Counted from the stretch's first letter, positions 12,631 through 26,714 are shown. The stretch is DNA of 64,000 bases from Eutrigla gurnardus (GCA_963514095.1 OY741277.1:13263137-13327136), one strand, 5' to 3'. Translations and numbers: made by a program. The notes: generated from the sequence alone by a model not told the origin.

Positions 12631-15600
12631 ACGAGGGTCTGTATCAAAGCTAAGTCACAAGCTTTAGCTAACGTTTAGGTGGTGAAGACGCTCAACCAGT
12701 GATAGGTTATAGGCCTAAAACGCTTTGCTAATAAATGATTGTAGTAGTAATGCTAAATATTGACACCTAGCTTACCAACGTTACAATTAGCCACATATTT
12801 AGTGACGTTACTATTCTACCATAAATACTATTCAAATACGAGGTAGGCCAATGCATTTCAAAGTTTAATAGGCTGCACATGCCTTCTTTATTTATTTCCA
12901 GCCCGCTTGTCTGAGCCTTGTAGAAACAAGTGAACGCAACATTAGCCAGGAGGTTTAGGTATCAGCTTTAGACGCGGTTATATTTAGTTTTAAAGAGACC
13001 AAACGGCGCTGTCACACACAGGAGGGCTTTTGTTTGTATTGCCCTGTCACGTATTGCTTTAAGGACACTGTAGCGGCGTGGTAGGAGTGTATTAGGATAC
13101 TATATATATGATATAATGCGACTCAGGCCTGTCTTCCACCAGTAAGCTACAGTATGTGATTCAGCATATTGTGACAAGCTGCTATGAGCTCAATATGAAA
13201 GCTGATATCTTGTCAAGTAAGATAAGCCATTACTCCCTCCCAGTAGGCTAAATGTTAAGATTAAAGCTTTCACTTTCTCTTATGAAGGTAAAATGAGGAA
13301 CAAAGTTGGAAGTTGCTTAATCATGCAGGAATTCTGCTGATTCCTTGTAGATAATTAGAAAAGAGGAAGAATGTAGTCGGCTGAGATTTCTAACATGATT
13401 CAGCCAGCCTTGTTGTTGAATAAGCCTGATGTATTTTGTTTTCCCCCCCATGTTTTAAACCAATCCTAAACAAAAGAGTGTCGGGCAGCCTTTGAGCCTT
13501 TCCAGTGTTTTCTCCTGGTTTGTGTGGTAGTTTGGGGCCCCAGAGGTCAAGCTGCGGTGACAGCAGCGTCTCTGTCCATGGTGCTGACTGACCATCTAAA
13601 CAACTGGCTGAATTCAGGGCCACTCTTATGTCGAGTGTGCCCTACAAATAGAGCTTGGTCTGACTGCTCTTTGTCACAGACTAATTTTAGACCACTCGAA
13701 CAGTCTTGTTTTTCTCCCTGCTGGCCTCATGTGTTTCCCCTCTCGGGAGCTGCTGTCCATGTCCTGGTTTATTTCACTATCTTTGAAGAGATTTTTTTTT
13801 GTTTAAAAGCTGTTGCGCTCTGATAAAGGTTGCAGTCAGTTTGCCACAGTTGGGCTGTTGGAAACGGTGTGCTGATAAGCCAGACAGGGTCGTTCGAACA
13901 GGCCAGTGTCTGTGGAGTGAGTAGTGGTGAGCTTGTGGGCTACACAGAGACCGGTGTGTTAGGCAAGTTAATGACTCCACTCCTGAGACTGCCACATGCT
14001 GCCTGTCAACTCTGTGTGTTTGTTTTCACGTGCATGCTGTGGTATGATCACATTATAGTACAAAACAGAAGGAGGTTCTGTTTTTGTAGCATAAATACAG
14101 CAACAAGCTCTTTCTGACGTAAAGTAGTGGTTAATGGGAAATACAACCCAACTGAGGAAACACCAGCACTCTAATTTATTTAACAATGACACATCCTGGA
14201 CAACCCATCCAACCTGATTATTGTTATCAGCAGCGACGGGTGTTTTATCATCCTTCTGAGGTCCTTCTTAGCGTCACAACTGGGCAAGCTGCAGTCAGAA
14301 CACTTTACAAATGTATATTTGAGATCACAATAAAATCATCTTGGGTTTATTTTTCAAAGGAAAGACAATAATTATGTAAATTACAATTACAACACGTCAA
14401 AAATAATCACAATTCGATGTTTGATTTATTTGCCGTCCATCATGTTGAAGTAAGAAGCCCCTATGATTTTCCATTGATGCAGTCTGAATTCATCTAACTT
14501 GCTTAACTGATCTGATTCCAAAAAGTTTCTTTTAAAAAGCTCTTCAGACTGAGGCGATGGCTGTTTGTGATAGGGGTCAATCTGGGACCTATAGCTTTGT
14601 TTGTTTACATCTCAATTTACACCTTGGGGCCCTGAATGGACCCAGTGTAGAAGAGGGTTCTTAAAGACGGCTAGAAAGGTTGACCTAAATTCATGTGAAA
14701 GCATTGACTGCTCTAGCACTTTGGCATTACGCTATATTTTGTCTGTTTTTAATAAAGTTGAGAGCCATGCCTCAGACTTTCAAATTTGGAGCCTTTATTG
14801 GAACAGTGAAGGTTTGTTTGAGTCATAAACGAAAACAGAGAAATATCATTTGACTCACAGTTTTAAGACCAACATTGTACTTACTGTCTTCTTTCTTGCT
14901 CTTTCCTGTTTGTCTGCATTCCCTTCGTCTTTCTATGAGTAATGCTAAGAGTGAGTGTTACGAGAGCGACACTTCTTTGTTCTTCTGTTTACAAGCAGGC
15001 TTTTCTTCTCCCTTTTTAAAGTTGACCATCCTTAATGAGCTCACAGCTTGTGTTGTTGGATTGTTTGGGGGGAAAAAAGTGTGGTTTAATAATATTAAAC
15101 TGGGCTTGAAACTTTCAGTAATGGGATCCAAGGAGCCACTATGTTATTTGCATTTCTATTTATTTTGACAGGCTTCGATGTCTTGCTTGATAGCAACCAT
15201 TTTACATGATTATAAAATCACCTTGTTTTGGTTCGAGGAGTTACGCCCTGAAGCAGGCATTTAGCCCGACCTTGGTTGGTGGTTGTACCGGATCAACCTG
15301 AGCCTCTCATCACTTGGCTAGAATGACCAAAAAACACAAGCACACACACACAGGTTAGAGTCATGGCAGGAAAAAAAAAAAGGTTTCTTATGCAGCCAGG
15401 TGAAGTGTTCACTGTCAGCCCAGTGCATGAACTGGGGCGAGGAAATTGGAGGAGAAGGTAGGAAATGACTGCTAAAGAGAGTTAGTGGCCAGGCACAGGC
15501 AGGCTTCTGTGGCTCAGGCAGTGGCACATTGTTGCCCTCCCTCTGATTTCAGCGAGCCCTTGGGGATGAGGTATGTTTACCTCCCTCGGCCGGGCCCGCT

Positions 15601-16226
15601 GCACCTCTAACAGGAGCCAGTCGCAGAACAACATGCTAATTGATGCTGAGGGACGCGGCGCTGAAAGCAGCCTGTCCTCACGTCGACGGGCTTCCATTTC
15701 CTTTTAACCTCGCCACTCTCACGCTTATACCTGCGTAGCCGACGCGTGTGCATACATACGTGCACACAGCTTCACCTCGCTGGCTAACGCCCCCCCACCC
15801 TCCCCCTCCCTCTCCAGAGGTGGAACCGGATATTATAGGTGTGTTTCGTGTGTGCAATAAAGAGATGAAGTGGGGTTTGCGAGGTGTAGAAAGGGTTCTC
15901 TGTTGGGCGGGGAAGAGACCGCTGGCCGGGCTCCACAGACCTCCTCTGTCTCTCTGCTTGATCACACATTAATGAGGCATTTGTGTGAATCCCGGCCCTC
16001 AGTGCGTCTCTCTGACGCTGGTTCCGCCTGCCGCCGGCCTCGGAAAAACAACAACAACAACAAGCTCCTTAAAAATGCTCCCAATCAGGGATGCTGTTTC
16101 ACCTCAAACTGAGCTGTCGGTGTGTCGGCGGCCAACAGATGGCCATTCACTGGCTCTGTACTGTAGGTAGCTAGTCGTAAAGATCAGGGAGAATGAGAAC
16201 CGCAGCTCCTGTCTCATTTGTTGACC

Positions 16227-16246
16227 TTTATTTATTTATTTATTTA
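16227..16246. repeat. (TTTA)n microsatellite
   Basis: Short tetranucleotide TTTA array following TTGACC. Confidence 0.9.
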
Positions 16247-16417
16247 CTTAGAGTTTGACAGCAATTGTCTGGCAGGCATATTTGCCGAAAATCTTCAAAC
16301 CTGATAATAATCAGCCCCGTCTCATGGCAGAGCTAGTGACGTAATATTACATATTGAGAACGACAACTTATTGAGGTGGATGAGTCTGACAACACAGAAC
16401 TTTCTACCACAAGAGCG

Positions 16418-16515
16418 GTGTTGTTGTTGTTGTTGTTTTTCCTAAACCTAAATAGCTTTGTTGCCTAAACATAACGTTAGTTTTGTTGGCTGAACCTAAC
16501 TGTATGTAATTATCA
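16418..16515. repeat. (TTG)n plus degenerate CCTAAACCTAA/TTTTGTTGCC array
   Basis: A run of TTG triplets (16418-16436) leads into about three degenerate units of roughly 24 bp: CCTAAACCTAAATAGCTTTG, then CCTAAACATAACGTTAGTTTTG, then CTGAACCTAAC. This TTTTGTTGCCTAAACCTAAC pattern recurs in fish interspersed repeats. A further CCTAAACCCCACTAAC unit follows at about 16530-16550. It is not a telomeric CCCTAA array. Confidence 0.6.
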
Positions 16516-18059
16516 TCCAATCATGAGGTTTTTCCTAAACCCCACTAACTACTGAGCGGCACGGAAAATATTGACAATTTGTGTCGCCGAGCACGAAACC
16601 AATATATAACATTTTGTGACTGTTGGCAGACTGCTGTGAGCCTGTCTTGCAATAATAAATAGTAGTACTTGCCTTCTGAGTGAGAAATGGTGCTGTAGCG
16701 CTAAATCCCCAGACCTCATATTGATGCCCTTGATTAAACAGTAATGTTTTTTTTTGTTGTTGAGGTTTTTTAAAATCACTTACATGAGGCTTCGTTTGAG
16801 CATACAAACGCTGAATGAAATTGGAAGAGCCCTGATGCCCAGACAGCGCTGCAATGCGACGCCCCATTTGTAACCACGGCCTCCACATGTGACATTGCAA
16901 GATGGTTCGTAAGATGAAAGTAGGCATCCCAGTTGTTGGCGAGCGCTGAACAACAGTGTATCTGGGCATTGAGGATGTGCTGGCATGCCAAATGGTGGCT
17001 GTTCTGATAACGTTCTGCAGCAACTGAAAATCATTAGGCTTTCATGTGTGGTTTAGTCTGGTTTGGCTGCTACACTCATCGACTGTGGCTCCCCGAGAAT
17101 TCGTCTATTTTATCACAGAGGTTGCATTTTCCTTTAACCGAGACCCATATAAATGCATTAGGGAACAAACAAACAAATGGCAAAAAGTAGCTTTTAATTC
17201 TGAAACGGAAATATTTCTGTAACTTTACTGCTTTCTGGATCCTTTTCTTTGGGTTTGTGACATGCTTTGGTGGTTGCTGCACATCGACTGAGCTGCGGAG
17301 TTTTCCATGCAAGACATAATGCCCTCCAGCCGGTCTGTGTTTCTAGCAAGACCCGATAAGGCTTTTATAGCAGTGCATGCACTCTAATAGAGTTAGGTCA
17401 TCCAGCGGCTTTCTCACTGGCGCTTTTTATCAATTGTGACATGACGCTGACACGTCAAATGCAGTCTGGAACTTTGATTCCCACTGAGTCACCTTGTCAG
17501 CGTGACATAAGGATAGAGTTAATTTCCTGCACAGTCGAGACTTATACAAGCTTGGTGCTGACAAATTGTGTTGGTGAAGCATCGCAGCAATGCTTTGTTT
17601 GTGCTGCTAGCCGGGGTTCCCATGGACCCTGGTAATCTTTCTTCATTTATCAGCCTCTCAGCTTTCTGGCCCCCGTCCATTGTACTATTAACATTTCACT
17701 TCCTAGGATAAATCCTCCGGATATATGTGATGATAGAGCAGTGGTTTTAAAGTCGATGATTTTACTGGTATTTCTTGGCTGGATAGGATGAGGATTTAAC
17801 AATGAGCCCCTAATGGGGAGTCACACGGCCGGAGTTGCAAGCCACTTTCTTTTTTTTGAGCCAAACTAGATCTGGTCACAGCGCACCACTGCAGAGGAAA
17901 TGCACCCAGAGAGGGACAGCCAGCCAGCCAGCCACCCATTGAGAAGTGTTAAAGTATTTTCGGTTCATCATTGTTCACTGCGGCGGGGTGAAATTCACTT
18001 TGGCGGGCCGCCACAGTCTTTAATGGGTAACACTGAAGGTGATATTTTTACTTTGAGTG

Positions 18060-18395
18060 AAATCTCCTGACAAATATCTAATGGATTGTATTATATTTCC
18101 CCATCCCCACAAAATGAACGTAATGACTTTGCTGATCCCCTGACTTTTCATCAAGAAGCATCATCAGGTCAGAAATGTCAATATGTTTCGACAGTTTGTT
18201 TTATGACGAAACACCTGCAACGACATTCCCATCAGCCTCAGCAGCACTTACTTCTAATCAGCAAATGCTAAACTTGGAGGATGACAGTGATAAACATTGT
18301 CATTGTGAGCATGTTAGCATGACATTTAGCTCAAAGCACCGTTGTTCCAGTACAGCCTCACAGAAAGTGATTAGCCACGAGGCTACATGGCCACG
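18060..18395 (-). repeat. Fish interspersed repeat, copy 2
   Basis: This includes GATCCCCTGACTTTTCATC and TTGTCATTGTGAGCATG, then GTACAGCCTCACAGA. The same ordered blocks occur at 42250-42770, and the last block also at 57236-57350. The reverse complement matches the segments at 2675-2915 and 24240-24440. It has no coding frame of its own. Confidence 0.65.
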
Positions 18396-18709
18396 TCTTT
18401 GATTGTAATCTCAATCGTGTGTGGATAAGAGTAACTCACCTTAAACCATTGCACGGGGGATTCCGACATGACTGCAGTATCTGATTGGGGCGGCAATGAT
18501 GTGAAGATGCTTGTTGCGTATGACATGTTGCTTAGAGACGGTCGTTATGGGAGGTTGAACTTGGTGATTTTGGCAGTCAGATTGACTGAGCAGTGAAATA
18601 TGGAACAAACCTTTTTCTGTTCAGACGTTATGCAGAGCACGTGCATTTGTCAATCCTCCTCACTAGGTGGACCGCAGAGCTCCATGGATGTGCTTGTGTG
18701 TGTGTTTGT

Positions 18710-18732
18710 GGGGGGGTGGGGGGGGGGGGGGG
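18710..18732. repeat. Poly-G tract
   Basis: A G run broken by a single T (GGGGGGGTGGG...). It follows a GTGTGTTTGTG stretch and may form a G-quadruplex. It is also prone to sequencing-length error. Confidence 0.9.
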
Positions 18733-18876
18733 TTGTCCCAGGTGTGGCCAGGTGTTCTAGCTTGACCGCACACATTGCTGGTGACCAGACATTCCTCCGA
18801 TAGAATGGAGTGGATCGGCCAGACAGAAAGCAAAGTGCACCCCCGTTACCCTCCAGTAATCAACCCCAATTTGAGC

Positions 18877-18879
<3 letters not shown>

Positions 18880-18927
<48 letters not shown>
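18880..18927. repeat. (CA)n microsatellite
   Basis: About 48 bp of uninterrupted CA dinucleotides. Confidence 0.97.
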
Positions 18928-18929
<2 letters not shown>

Positions 18930-19904
18930 ACACTAACACGTACTCTTAAGATGTTTATAAAAACACTTTAAGTAGGTTATTAACCTGCAGCCCCATAAGT
19001 GCTTTTATCTGGGTTTTCTTCAGGGCTGGCTCAAATAAATGGAGTGTAATATGATCGGACAGTCAATTCAACTGACTCACGCACACAATTGGGATGCTGT
19101 GTTTATTCAGCCTCAGATCCTTCTAAATAGCCCCACCCAGTCAGCTCACTTTTTGTGTTGTTTTGTAAGGTGCTCCTCATTCATGTGAGGACAACGGAGA
19201 AGCCATTAGCTTGTCCCAGACAGCGACAGGGAGACAGTCTGAGCCTCATCACCTACCTATGAAGCTCATCTCAAGCATCCCACCTCTTTCAGCCCCCCCT
19301 CTTCTCTTCTCTTCAATGCTGCTTTTGTCTGTTATTTTAGAGTCACAGTGGCAAAGGCCTTGTCATGTCTTCACAAAGATGCAGCAGCATTTAAAGGTAG
19401 TATTTTGTTTCAGCAGTCAACATAGTGGATGTATGAACATGATGTACGGAGGGTTTTCCCAAGGTCAGAGAGATGGCTATCATGAAGATCGATGCTGTGT
19501 TGATTGACAGGTTTTGTGTGGTTGCAGCCCCATGAAAACGCTGCAGAAGTTTGTATTAATGGCGATCAGTTGAAGGGCTGAAGGCCGGGTCACCCTAAGA
19601 TCAGTACATTCCAGTGGAGTTGCTACGATCACTGGATTTGCTTTCCGGGGAGAACGACAACTTATTAACTTTTGTGAACTTTGACACACTAATTTGTGCT
19701 GTTGACCGGTCGTAAGCCATCCTGACAGTGCTGACCTTTGAGGGAACCGAGAGCCACGTTGAACCAAGACAAATGGGTAGCAGACAGTCATTAAACAGGA
19801 ATTGATGGTACCAAATATGTGAATGCATTAAGTGTTAGCAGCTCATGAGCCAGTACAAACTAGGCCTGTGAAGTGTCCCTTCTGTACGGAACCAAGCTTC
19901 CCAA

Positions 19905-20180
19905 TAGGGCTAGGTAATATGGCTGAAATCTTCTATGACAATATAAGTCATTGTTATCTAGATAATGATATATATGTCACAATACACCATGCTTTCTAGG
20001 AATTCAGTGCATAAATAATCCTTATCGAATAACTACATATAGACTTCTGTGTTGTAGTCAGTATGGGCTTGTTATTATCGATTTAGACAACGTAACTGTG
20101 TATCATGATGCGATTTCATCACAATATGATCCCATTGAAAGATGATATGTGATCATGTTGAATTATCACATTCTCTGGTG
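19905..20180. mobile_element. hAT-like MITE, probably degraded
   Basis: It begins TAGGGCTAGGTAATATGGCTG, close to the TAGGGCTGGGCAATATGG start of a common fish hAT-derived MITE, and continues with the typical ATTGTTATCTAGATAATGATATATATGTCACAATA and ATCACAATATGAT content split over the element. No matching 3' terminus or target duplication was found, so the right border is approximate. No transposase frame is present. Confidence 0.5.
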
Positions 20181-23100
20181 ATGGGGCCTAAATTCTTCTT
20201 CCACCTCAAGCTAACAAACACTTCCAGTTTCCCTCCACCGACTCTCATCATTCATTATTCATCATCATTCATCGATCCAACACAAACAAGGATGTTTTAA
20301 AGAACTGCACACTCTCCTGTAACTGTTTACCCTTTTCCATTAACCATGAGCTACCGCCTTAAGGCCCGGGGGCGTGACAAATAAACAAAACAAAAATGGA
20401 AAATACTTGTCTGGAACTATTTTGGATCAAAGTTATTCATACCCGCAGCAGATTTTTAATTTTACAATAGTTGTCTTTTCAATTATGTGGCAGAGGACCA
20501 TCTACTGGGTTCCTGTTGACCCAGAGCAGCATCACGGCAGTCTATAGCGAAAGAACACAAAAATCACAGAACATTTGTATTCTGTGTGAAAATACACATG
20601 ACACAAACAAGTTTGAAAATATAATGAGGTGTTAATTCATCCCTAAAAAAAAACCTGCCTCTGGTTTGTAAAAGCCTTTACTGGGGACTGTTCCAGCCTT
20701 CTGCTCTATTTTAACAACAGTGATGTTTGCTTTGTGAAGACAAGTTCTTTTCTTTCACATTTTTATTGTCTGGGTGGATTAAGAGAACCAGCTGCCAAGT
20801 AGGTGGTCATTTTCTGTCGTTATAGAAACTAGCAGTGACAACAGGAAAACATAAAAACACATTTCAGTAGGGCCCTTACATTATTATTACTCCCATAGTG
20901 AAGTGACAGAGGTGAGCGGGGAGATTGGTTCATTGATATTTTTAGAAGGGTGCTATCCTCCCAATGCTAAGTGAGCTGTGATTCACCTGTTAAATATATC
21001 CTTGTTGTTGTTCCATCTGTGATAAGACAACTTGACAGCTATTCCTGACATCTGAAATCGGATTGGCTCTCTGCGTGACCACAAAGAGATTAATTGGAGA
21101 TTTCCTGTGCTAACAAGACAGTTCAGCCACAACACTCCACTGTGCTTGTTGTCTATGAACTTGAAGGATTTTGCTTCATATTGTGCTGTTTAAACTAATG
21201 AACCTTTCTGTAATCGTTGCTCCAGAAAAGAGGTAGAAATCCCAAACACCTGTTCTGTTACGAGACCTAAACTGTCACTCTAACACAGCCAATGAATGCT
21301 GGAGCACCACTGGCCCTTGAATGGGCTTGGAAGACTTGGACATTTTCCCGGCAGCACTCAGGCTCCTAAGGGACCTGGACTGTGGAGCATGAAAAGGCTG
21401 CCTCAAGGGGATTGGCTGCGTTTGAAGAACCGTACGTGTCCGCTACCTCCACCCACTCAAGGCTGCCCTCCCTGAGTCAACAGCAGCTCGGTTTTCAGGG
21501 CTGTTTGACCAACAAGTGTGTCTGTACATTCACAAGTTGACACCTACTGATTTAAGGAGCGCTGCGCTCATGTTTGCTCAGGATGAGGAATTTAAGACGC
21601 TCTTTTTGAGTCAGTCTCGGAGCTCAGTGTTGCTAGGTGGGGATCATGACTCATGAAAGTGAGGAGTAAATTAGAGGCAGAGCGGCTGTCTGCTCTCTAA
21701 AGGCAGATTAGGACAAGAGATGCACTGTTGTAATCCACCTTGAAAGATTCAGATTAAGTCATCAGATCGCTGTACTGTACTACCATCAGGTCTTCCCTCA
21801 ACCTTGTGCTCTAATCAGCTGTAGCTTCCCTTGACAGCCCGTCAGACATATTCAGATACATATCCCGATAGATATCACGCAGCTAATGCAAATTTGCCTC
21901 TTATCTGAGGATTTTGTCCAGGAGCTCCCTAAAAAATTGTGTAGAAACTGAAAAAAATCAAGGCTACAAAGTCATGTGGTGTCAAGTAGGCAATAGATGC
22001 TGCTGAAGTTGACAGACAAAACTTCAAATATTATTTCTGGGGGTTTTATTTCTTGTTCTGCCAAAATTGCTTTTTTTTTTTTGAATAGTCGCTGCTTCAG
22101 CTCATCAGGTATCGAGTCCCACATCATTTGACGGAAACTCAGGTCATCGTAAGTTTATGAATTGAGCCTAATTACATTTTTTTAAAACACACACTGTAAT
22201 GACTAAGTCACATGAAATGAAGCGTAAAAGGCTGGCACACAGAGCTCTGTTTCTACGTTGATTGCTCCCCGTTTTGCGTTTTCTCTCTGCTCGTATCCAA
22301 CAGCGTTATTAGCACAGCGCAGAAATGTTGATAGAGAAATGCTAGATATCTCTCTTATTTAATGTGTTTGGCCCTCTGAACAAAGTATGAGTGCCGTAGT
22401 CCTGGGCCTGCTAATGACGGAATTTGTTGAGGAATGAGAGGGCACACGGAGGCCTTACACGGCACATTTGTTGGGAGGCATTCATCGGGGGAAAGCTTAG
22501 TCAGGCAGTAAGATCCTGAGAAGAGGCAGGATCGGAGCTGATGTGTGCTCTTTCTCTTCCTCCTGAGAGGAAGGGATGGATTTAAAGAGGCTTTATTCGC
22601 AGGGCAATCCTCTTGAATCCTGCTACGGCTGCCGTTTTAGCAGGAAACAGATGGGGGGCATTTGGCCTTTTGCTAAGAAACATTTTGACACAATAGAGCA
22701 ACCTGGTATCACGCTGAATACAAACATGCAGAAGTGAGAGCTTACATGGGCAAAAATATGACAGATAGTCAGAATAAGGCAGATTATTCTACTACAATCA
22801 GGAAAATGGCTCCTATTCCGTGTCATAAACTCTCATTAGCGGTATGTGACCCTTTGCTGAACCTTTATCTTTTCCGCACACGTGGGCTGTGATTAAGTCT
22901 CTTCCGTATCAAACTGTAAGTCTTGTCAATAATAACCACAAAAAAATAACTATGCTAACTCGAAACAAATATTTGCTGAACTCATTGTCCTATGTTCAAA
23001 GGCGTTGTACGGTCTGAGGCGTTGTTTCCGTCCTGCTCTACAAATTATTAACAGTCTCTTTGTGTGTTTCATGTGACATCCATGACTTATACATTCCTGC

Positions 23101-23972
23101 ACCTTATGCCTTTTTTTCAATGACGGGCCTAAAGCAACTGTAAAGATTAGACGCGGACTATAAATTCTAACCTTCCTGTAGCAAACTACTTATAGTACCA
23201 GCTAACAGGCTCCAATCGTAGACACAGGATTTACAGTAGCTGTATGGGGAAGTGTTTAAACCTATTTCCACTTTTAACTAATGTGACAAACCGTGTCGTA
23301 AATGTGGTGTACCGTATCAAACCCTCATTTTCTGTCAAATTTCATACCGAATTTAACTTCATTACGTTCACATTCACTTGGGGCTTCTCCGATGATAATC
23401 GGCCTCGGGGCTGTCGTCTCACGTCTTGCACTGAATGACCCGTTTGTCTGGTGCTTTTCCCAGGTGCTCTGGTGTTTCTCCCTCTGGCAGGTTTATTGGG
23501 CTCAGTGTGCAGTCCTGTCTGTCACTGAACACCGCCGGTCCTCTAACAAGACATGGAGAGAGATGGGAGATAATGAGCTGCCTTTGATTGCCTCTAAGCC
23601 ACTTCAGATTGCAGGCCATTAACGTCATTATGGACGAGATGGAACAACAAGACAGAAAAACAGCACAACTCTTAATGACTGTTGCTGTAAATGCATTGGC
23701 GAAGTTACCTACGATTGCTTGCTCCTCTTTCGGGAAATCACATGGAAAGTTTGACTCTAAGTTTGGTTGGATCTCTGGAGTCCAGAGGGCTTTTGCATGC
23801 AGATGGTACATATCTCCACAAAGGCATACAATATAGTACAAATACAGTACAATTTCATTGTAATTTCAGTTTAATGCATTTGAGGGGAATCATCGATTCT
23901 TTTATTTCTTATTAATATGGCGAGGGATTCAGTTAGCCTTGCAAAAGAACAGCCAGAAAGCTCCTTCATATG

Positions 23973-24055
23973 GATACTTTTTACTTTATAATTTGAGTAC
24001 ATTTCAGAGCCTGTACTTTTTTACTTGAGTAAAGATGTTGGAATCTTTTTGAACA
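23973..24055. repeat. Fish interspersed repeat fragment (TTACTTGAGTAAAG type)
   Basis: TTTGAGTACATTTCAGAGCC and GTACTTTTTTACTTGAGTAA recall a very common fish repeat rich in ACTTAAGTAC-like words. A segment in the same style lies at 60231-60335. Short and diverged, with no defined ends. Confidence 0.5.
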
Positions 24056-24234
24056 CAAGTATCCGTGTCTGTACAGATACTTGCAATGAGTGCTCTGCCC
24101 AGTTAGCCAGGCTGTAATGTAGCCTCTGCTTGACAAATGCCAGGATGCCTGTGGCGCAATAGTCAGATAGCTAATCATGATTCATCGTCTGAGAAGTGTG
24201 AATGTCTGTGCCAAAGGTTGTGCCAATTCCTCGA

Positions 24235-24440
24235 TTATAGGTGAAGCTATTTCACTGGATAAGTGGAAACTTGGACCCGCTGGTGGCACTAAAGGGAAAG
24301 TGGTGAGGACACATTGTCTAGGAACCATGAATATTTGTACAAAATGTCATGACAATACAAATACAACAGTTGTTATATTTCAATCTGGACCAAGCGGTAG
24401 ACAGGCCAGCATTGCGTGTTCAAAAAAAAATCTAATATAG
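24235..24440 (+). repeat. Fish interspersed repeat, copy 3
   Basis: GCTGGTGGCACTAAAGGG, AGGAACCATGAATATTTGTAC and AATCTGGACCAAGCGGTAGAC align block by block with the segment at 2675-2915 in the same orientation. It overlaps a chance open frame that is not a gene. Confidence 0.65.
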
Positions 24441-26258
24441 CCATAAAGTTGTGCTCATTGAGTTACTCTTTTATTGCCTTTTTATGAACCTGTTCAGTTT
24501 ACTGGTCCAACTCAAGCAATATTACAGTGTTGCAAAACTGATGGGGCAAAAATACAATAAAACCTGCTAGTTTAATGATTTCCACATGTAATAACATCTC
24601 ATCATTAGAGATTAATGGCTCATTGTACTTTTGGAGAGGTCATGCTTTTATTAGTTATTACAATATTTACTGTAGCCTATGAGCTTTCTTGTATTTCCAT
24701 GCAAAAAGCATTTGGCCATACGTTAAAAATGTTAAATGAACGGCATATTCTTTATGGATATTTATTATGGAATTTCCACTAGAGAGGGAACTTCCCATAA
24801 AGAGGTTTATCGACCTCAAGGCAGCTTTGGAGCGTCTCATTGTTCCCCTCATTACAGCAAATGAACAAACACACCCATACACATACAAATACCTGCACAC
24901 TCATTCATGCATGTAAACTAATGCACACCAGTCCGTGCAGGGCTTTCCATTCTTCATTGTTACACCTGCAGGCAGGAGACAGAGCCCATAAATAATTCTC
25001 CCATTCACTCTCTGTGTACACTTAGGATCATTAAAGAAAACCTTCACTCTTATTTTGAAAGTCAGAAAACACTTAAAGGCCCCTCAAGTTGGCTTTTGTA
25101 AAATGGTCAGGCCTTTTTACGCCAAGCTTGTTACGGTGTAGTTTGTTAGTTTTAGGTCAGTTGCTACACAGTCTTGATGACAAATTGAAAAAGGGGTGTT
25201 TTTTTAAGCAAACACCATTGCACCTGCCATGTGTTGAGCAGGGAAGTTTATATGTCAGAGGGCAGAGGCCAGCCTGCATCTGATTCTCTGGCATGCGTGG
25301 AGCTCTGAAATGAAGTGTGCATCCGGGAGAAAATGTTCATTTGCAGGCCTTTTTGTTTGCATGTTTTCGGGTGTTAGTGCTTCATCTCCTTGGGAAATGA
25401 GCACAGACATCTCTGTTGCTGGCTTCTCCTGTCATCTTGTGTTTGAAGCCCTTCAGACTTGCTCTGACTGAATTTGTATTTATTTTTATTAAAGCAAATG
25501 TCTAACCCAATTACTTCTCAGACTCTTTTGACACACTGTGTACATTCTCTGACATTAACAAGCGTTTTGTGGCTCTTTGACTTCCAGTGGACATGTGCTT
25601 ACCGTGTGTCAGCCTGCCCCACTGAATGATTTAATGTGCTCTAGTTTCAGAACAATTCCCTGATTGAGCCACAGAGATGGTTCCTATTTGTCATGTCACT
25701 GGATCTGAGAAATCAGCACCGTTAGATGAGGAGGCCATGCATATATTGTAGTTTAAAAGCTGGTTCACAACACTGATGGAAATAGTGACAGGTTCGTTGA
25801 CAGCACGGTTGGTAAGTGAGGTCAGGTGGCAGATGTCAAACGCAGAGAAACCAAAAGTTATTGCCTTAGTACATTTACAGTATAGTATGTTTTTTTAATT
25901 TTTTTATTGGCACTTTCACCATCTCCACCACACATTGGCTTGTGGGACAATAGTTTCCATTTGTAAACCTGTAAGGATATATACAGATTTATATATTTAA
26001 TGATCGGTTGTGACGTTTTATGTTGTTATTAATAACAGATATAGATATAGACCTTGAACATTGCTTCTTCAGTAAATTTTTGACCTAATCTTACCAGCCT
26101 ACCAGTCATTAGAGACTATATATCTATGAGATTAATTTGGGAAGTGGACGAATGCTTTTCATGGGATTTGTTGAGAATATATAGAATTAAAAATAGTCAA
26201 ACATTCTTACCCTTTAAGCATGAATCATGCCATTTCGAGAATGAAATAGTTTGTATGT

Positions 26259-26714
26259 GATGATGATAGGGGCGTGAATCGTTTGCTTTACTTCGATTCG
26301 ATTAACAATTAGGAAGTTGGCGATTCGATTCAAGGACACTTTTTTTGGAACGATTTGATTCAATTCAATAAACCACGATTCGATTCAGTAAATGTTAACC
26401 AAAATTCTATATCCATGAAATAAACATGCAATGAGTCCTGCATAATATTTTATGCTGAATACAAAAATATAATTAAACATTGCTCAGTTATTTTTAACAT
26501 TTTTCAATAGGCTACTTGCTGGCAGGGGAGAGAGTGTCTTAAAAGTCTTAAATCATTAATCATAATTAAGAATCCTGATTCATAAGATTTAACACATTTA
26601 TATCGATTGGTGAAGCCAAAGCGATTCATTCTGTTTATTTATTTAGTTGAATCGGGAGGACTGACAATTGATTCATCGATGCATCGCATGAATCGTTACA
26701 CGACTAGATGATGA
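26259..26714. mobile_element. hAT-superfamily MITE with 8-bp target duplication
   Basis: The element proper is 26267-26706, starting TAGGGGCGTGAATCG and ending GAATCGTTACACGACTA, so its ends are imperfect inverted repeats (TAGGGGCGTG against TAGTCGTGTA). It is flanked by the perfect 8-bp direct repeat GATGATGA at 26259-26266 and 26707-26714, the target-site length of hAT transposons. The interior is rich in CGATTCGATTC, typical of a widespread fish MITE family. It is 440 bp with no transposase, so non-autonomous. The intact duplication marks a single clean insertion in intron 1. Confidence 0.85.

Noticed and set aside
16535..17023. 162-codon minus-strand open frame
   Set aside because: It overlaps repeat-derived DNA and two other open minus frames. 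The protein shows no transposase, reverse transcriptase or other motif that I can recognise.
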